Assembly (NCBI GenBank): GCA_963969595.1
Contig: OZ018408.1
Span: 28,644,108 to 28,708,107 of the forward strand
Direction: 5' to 3'
From: Neckera pumila
Taxonomy: Eukaryota; Streptophyta; Bryopsida; Hypnales; Neckeraceae
Length of the DNA: 64,000 bases
This document shows, in pieces, positions 61,929 to 64,000 of this stretch. The notes under the pieces are model-generated. The model ran no database searches. It was not told the DNA's origin and saw only the letters and a program-made list of their open reading frames with translations. The translations under genes and the position numbers were made by a program. The stretch's first letter is position 1. The number at the start of each line of letters is the position of its first letter.

Positions 61929-62852
61929 CCCCTAAAGGACTAGGGTGATTTTTCTATCAAAAAACATTCAAAACTGTCATTTCTATTGCAAAGAGAAAAG
62001 AGCTTTAAAAAAAATTCATTTGCATATCCAATCGTAGGATCTTATACTTTACTAGTATATGAATACGTGGAAGAAATTTCAGAAACTTTGACTATGTAGA
62101 TTGCAAGATATATGCATTTAAAGGGAAGAAAATAAGTTTTTTTGCACCTTTCTTGACTAGATTTTTTGGCTTTGAATCTTTTTAGTTCAAATTTTTTGCA
62201 CTATTGATTATGGTTTTCTACTTATTTATGTTAATTGGTTGAGTTGAAAATCTACCAAAAAAATTTAGGAAAAAAATCACTTAATCTTCAATCATGAACA
62301 AATTGTTAAGTAGAGATAGGTTCAAGATTGAAGAAAAAACTAAATTGCTAATAGCTTTTAGATGGAATTGAATCACAATAATCCCAACGGTGAGATTGTT
62401 CTAGCAAGTAAATCTAACCCTTTCTAATAACTTTTTTAGAAAAATTTCAAAAGTTGCATTCGAAACTAAGTTTTACAAGTTATTTTTTCAAGAAAAGTCT
62501 TAGATTGCCCAAAAAACTAAGATTGTCCATAATTTTCTCATTATTGGTCCAAATTGAATGAAACAAAGCTTTACATGTAGACAAAAATATAATCTTTGAG
62601 GAAAAATTTTGAAAAAAAGATATTTTGACTTTCTGTGATTTTTTTTTGTATTGCCCGCCAAACTCCATTTTTGCTTATTGTACCATAACTTTTTCTCCTG
62701 GGCATCAATCAAAATAAAAATTATATATTCACAAAGCTCTCGCAAAAGTACACAACCTTAAAAATTCCCAAACAGTATCACTAAAAATTGAGACAGTAGG
62801 AACCTACCCGGATCCAAATTGTCCCCCGAGGAGACAAACGGTCCTTTAGGGG
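61929..62852. mobile_element. TTAA-flanked element, subfamily A, copy 9 (inverted)
   Basis: 924 bp between TTAA at 61925-61928 and 62853-62856. Starts CCCCTAAAGGACTAGGG, ends GGTCCTTTAGGGG, with the hairpin TTGTCCCCCGAGGAGACAA near the right end. Inverted relative to copies 1, 2 and 8. No matching segment is kept in unit 1. Confidence 0.92.
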
Positions 62853-62931
62853 TTAATATTGACGATTTTTTTTTTTTTTTGCCTTAGTCAAACTTGCATG
62901 GTTGACCCAAACAATGCAACTAACTACATTA

Positions 62932-63325
62932 GGGGTAGTCACAACAGGTTTAGAGCCGCGGTGAACAATGAATATTCATGCCGTGGCAGTGTAGGATTGG
63001 CTTCCTTTGGTTGGAATATTCTTAGCGTGACATTGATTGTTCACCCTCAACATCCACCTTCGGAGGTGAAGGTTGAGGGTAAACAATCAATAGTACGCTA
63101 AAAATATGCCTTTGCTTCTTCTTTATTGGCTCCAAGAGTCCTGCCAATTACCTCCGTCCAACCAACGAGTGACTCCAATATCCATTATTCATTGTTCTAA
63201 CGAGTCGACAAAGAGGGTGGTCACAGCATGTTCACAAAACGTGTCTTCTCATTGGTTCCACGAAACACTCTACAATATTGAATATTCATTGTTCACAACG
63301 GCTCCAAACCTGCTGTGACTACCCC
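62932..63325. mobile_element. MITE with about 47-bp inverted repeats, TA-flanked
   Basis: GGGGTAGTCACAACAGGTTT at the left pairs with AAACCTGCTGTGACTACCCC at the right, and the pairing goes on through TGAACAATGAATATTCA. TA on both sides suggests a Tc1/mariner-type target. A truncated copy lies in opposite orientation at 50245-50474. Confidence 0.85.
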
Positions 63326-63459
63326 TATTAAAGACTTCCGAGGCCCAATCATGGATAGTAGGCAGCAACTCCCCAGCCGACCTAGCAACATTCGTCGCAC
63401 CCTCGCCTTGGCAGACGGCGAGCGTTGTTGGTACTCACTAGTCACTAGTCACCACATGA

Positions 63460-64000
63460 CATGTCACCGCCCTCGTTCGCCACCACCGCAAACCCGCAAA
63501 AACTATCTCCCACGTCATGCGCCCCCCATTGGGTGGGCCTCTCCACTCTCCAGGTGGCGCACACCCGCCTCACTCGAAGCTTCTTCCCGCCACCGTCGAT
63601 GCCAACACCAAGTCCTCTTCATAACCAACCTTCATCGCGCACTCCACCACCAAACAATCTTTCTTCCAATCTTCGATACAGTAGTTTGAACGGACCCATT
63701 TACGTTAACGAGCAGGCACATTCAAGCTTTTTTTGAGACACTTCTTACAGATCGGAGCTCCTTCTCAGTCTTCGTTTTGGTGGAGCGGTCCATTTTCTTC
63801 AGGTAGAACTGCAATTAGGGTTTTCAAGTTCTGGATTCTGGTTCTGTTTTGGCAAAGTTTTGATAGAGTGGGTGGGATACAGTACAGTGATTGTTACGGT
63901 AGGGTGGTTGGTGGAAGTTTAACGTGAGTTGGGTTTGAAATTTTGGGTCTAATTGGAGTACTCTGTGCTTTGGGTTTTACAGGAAGCTAGGGGACTTGTT
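63460..64000 (+). promoter_or_regulatory. Promoter and 5' UTR of the second Cys-rich gene copy
   Basis: Near-identical to 50595-51134. It has the same 5' UTR intron (63803-63982, 180 bp, GT-AG), and exon 2 begins at 63983. By comparison with unit 1 the start codon should lie about 38 bases past the end of the window. Proline-rich frames across 63315-63736 are also seen in unit 1 and probably are not translated. Confidence 0.7.

Larger units (their letters stand above)
51389..64000. repeat. Tandem segmental duplication, unit 2 (runs off the window)
   Basis: The second copy of 43158-51388, starting about 30 bp after the Cys-rich gene. It is expanded to more than 12.6 kb by later insertions: three Tourist-like MITEs, TTAA elements at 52.7, 54.8, 56.4 and 61.9 kb, a CACTA MITE at 53.9 kb, the fold-back at 57 kb and the 58.8-kb insertion. 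Confidence 0.88.

Noticed and set aside
62859..63101. Open frame in the 62.9-kb MITE and its relative at 50248-50487
   Set aside because: It is only the translation of a MITE terminal region; the two frames match because the elements match.
1..64000. CRISPR arrays, bacterial operons, tRNA or rRNA genes
   Set aside because: None are visible. The introns and transposons show eukaryotic nuclear DNA, and I found no cloverleaf-type sequence by eye.

Overview
This window is nuclear DNA of a land plant. The evidence is intron-containing genes for a cysteine synthase, an acylphosphatase and a plastid-targeted lumenal protein, plus Ty1/copia, Ty3/gypsy, PIF/Harbinger, CACTA and Tourist-like elements. 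The gypsy fragment reads like a Tcn1-type chromovirus. From family knowledge that lineage is best known in fungi and in mosses, lycophytes, ferns and gymnosperms, so a non-flowering plant is plausible; this is an inference with low confidence. The DNA is AT-rich and mostly non-genic.

Layout. 1.8-4.4 kb: a decayed DUF1308 (UPF0415/C7orf25-like) gene on the minus strand. 5-11.8 kb: AT-rich intergenic DNA with a tandem duplication. 11.8-25.8 kb: a repeat nest. It holds a broken PIF/Harbinger locus split by a complete but degenerate copia element (LTRs, target duplication and primer site all visible), a degenerate gypsy element with an inverted duplication, and three TTAA-flanked elements. The copia element carries a foreign coding fragment that resembles the PDF motif of plant organellar single-strand DNA-binding (OSB) proteins. 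28.9-32.2 kb: a ten-exon O-acetylserine(thiol)lyase gene (minus). 34-38.6 kb: small transposons and fold-back sequences. 39.4-40.5 kb: acylphosphatase (minus), head to head with a Tat-type thylakoid lumen protein gene at 41.2-42.2 kb (plus).

43.2 kb to the end: a tandem segmental duplication. Unit 1 ends with a small Cys-rich gene at 51.2 kb. Unit 2 starts directly after it and ends, just outside the window, with a second copy of that gene. Insertions made after the duplication make unit 2 longer, and the two units serve as empty-site controls for each other.

The most notable element system is a family of about 0.9-kb non-coding elements bounded by CCCCTAAAG inverted repeats and flanked by TTAA. 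I count ten copies, in two subfamilies called A and B here. Six insertion sites have a related empty site in the window with a single TTAA-like tetramer, which supports a 4-bp TTAA target duplication, the hallmark of the piggyBac superfamily. No matching transposase is visible. One copy has become a four-level nest (56.3-60.3 kb) that includes a 1.38-kb palindrome with two 680-bp arms.

The genes do not form a pathway together; they are unrelated single genes separated by transposon-rich DNA.
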